Shown here: one piece after another, positions 59,331-59,486 of the stretch
Position numbering within the stretch: the stretch's first letter is position 1
Layout: each line of letters opens with the position of its first letter
From: Mycogone perniciosa
Taxonomy: Eukaryota; Ascomycota; Sordariomycetes; Hypocreales; Hypocreaceae
NCBI GenBank assembly: GCA_025331125.1
Contig: JAOALB010000229.1
Location: 1 to 59,486, forward strand
DNA: 59,486 nucleotides
Direction: 5' to 3'
Position numbers and translations under genes: made by a program
The notes under the pieces: generated by a model
The model's input: the letters and a program-made list of their open reading frames with translations, nothing else
Told to the model about the DNA's origin: nothing
The model's database searches: none

Positions 59331-59486
59331 TATAAGCTTCCCTCCTACATCTACAGGTACCCCACCTTTTGGGTGCCTACTCACCAAAATTCACAACCTC
59401 TTGACTAGTTATCAAGAAAAACAAGCTCTACAACGCTCTCTCGCCCCTCCTGGGCACTTAGAGAAAGATGGCGAACGCTATCAGAC
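59331..59486. other. GC-normal edge, possible start of a further element
   Basis: After the AT block, composition returns to normal. GGTACCC and GGGTGCC form a near inverted repeat at about 59357-59378, reminiscent of a DNA-transposon end, and an ATG at 59468 opens a frame that runs off the window. Too short to identify. Confidence 0.3.

Overview
The window looks like nuclear DNA of a filamentous ascomycete, most likely in the Eurotiales (Aspergillus/Penicillium/Talaromyces group). The evidence is gene structure (short 54-101 nt spliceosomal introns, dense genes on both strands), fungal-specific families (HRI1, CNT nucleoside transporter, DUF2985, Zn2Cys6 regulator, secreted S41 protease, Cys-rich F-box protein), and an AT-rich flank that looks mutated by RIP (repeat-induced point mutation). 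The order-level call is inference; the sequence alone does not name a species.

Layout. (1) 1-15112 is a graveyard of transposons converted to AT-rich DNA: the head of a GC-normal LTR at the left edge, a minus-strand Gypsy relic (about 74-4113), a nearly complete minus-strand Gypsy relic with paired 400-bp LTRs (4893-12454), a 562-bp tandem duplication (12729-13853) and a Tc1/mariner transposase relic (about 13854-15112). (2) 15113-46980 is the gene-rich part: an arylamine N-acetyltransferase pseudogene, HRI1, a concentrative nucleoside transporter, a 3.8-kb geneless stretch, a large sterol-type UDP-glucosyltransferase, a DUF2985 membrane protein, an SDR divergent from a Zn2Cys6 regulator, a secreted S41 protease, an F-box protein, a kinase-like protein, two tandem SDRs and a GH2 beta-mannosidase. 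(3) 46981-58650 is gene-poor: a hemerythrin-domain protein, one partial unknown gene and acireductone dioxygenase (methionine salvage). (4) 58651-59330 is again AT-rich, and the last about 155 bases return to normal composition.

Intron-exon models were built by hand from family alignments remembered in outline and from GT/AG sites. Every complete model closes in frame. Two models need microexons, of 9 nt (DUF2985) and 7 nt (beta-mannosidase).

There is no recognisable secondary-metabolite core enzyme, CRISPR array or rRNA gene, and I found no tRNA gene. The genes are mostly independent housekeeping or accessory functions. The only arrangement that suggests a small regulatory unit is the divergent SDR/Zn2Cys6 pair, whose shared promoter carries a tight cluster of CGG inverted repeats. 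A dispersed palindrome, TACGGAGTACTCCGTA (full or half), recurs in non-coding DNA through the whole GC-normal part.
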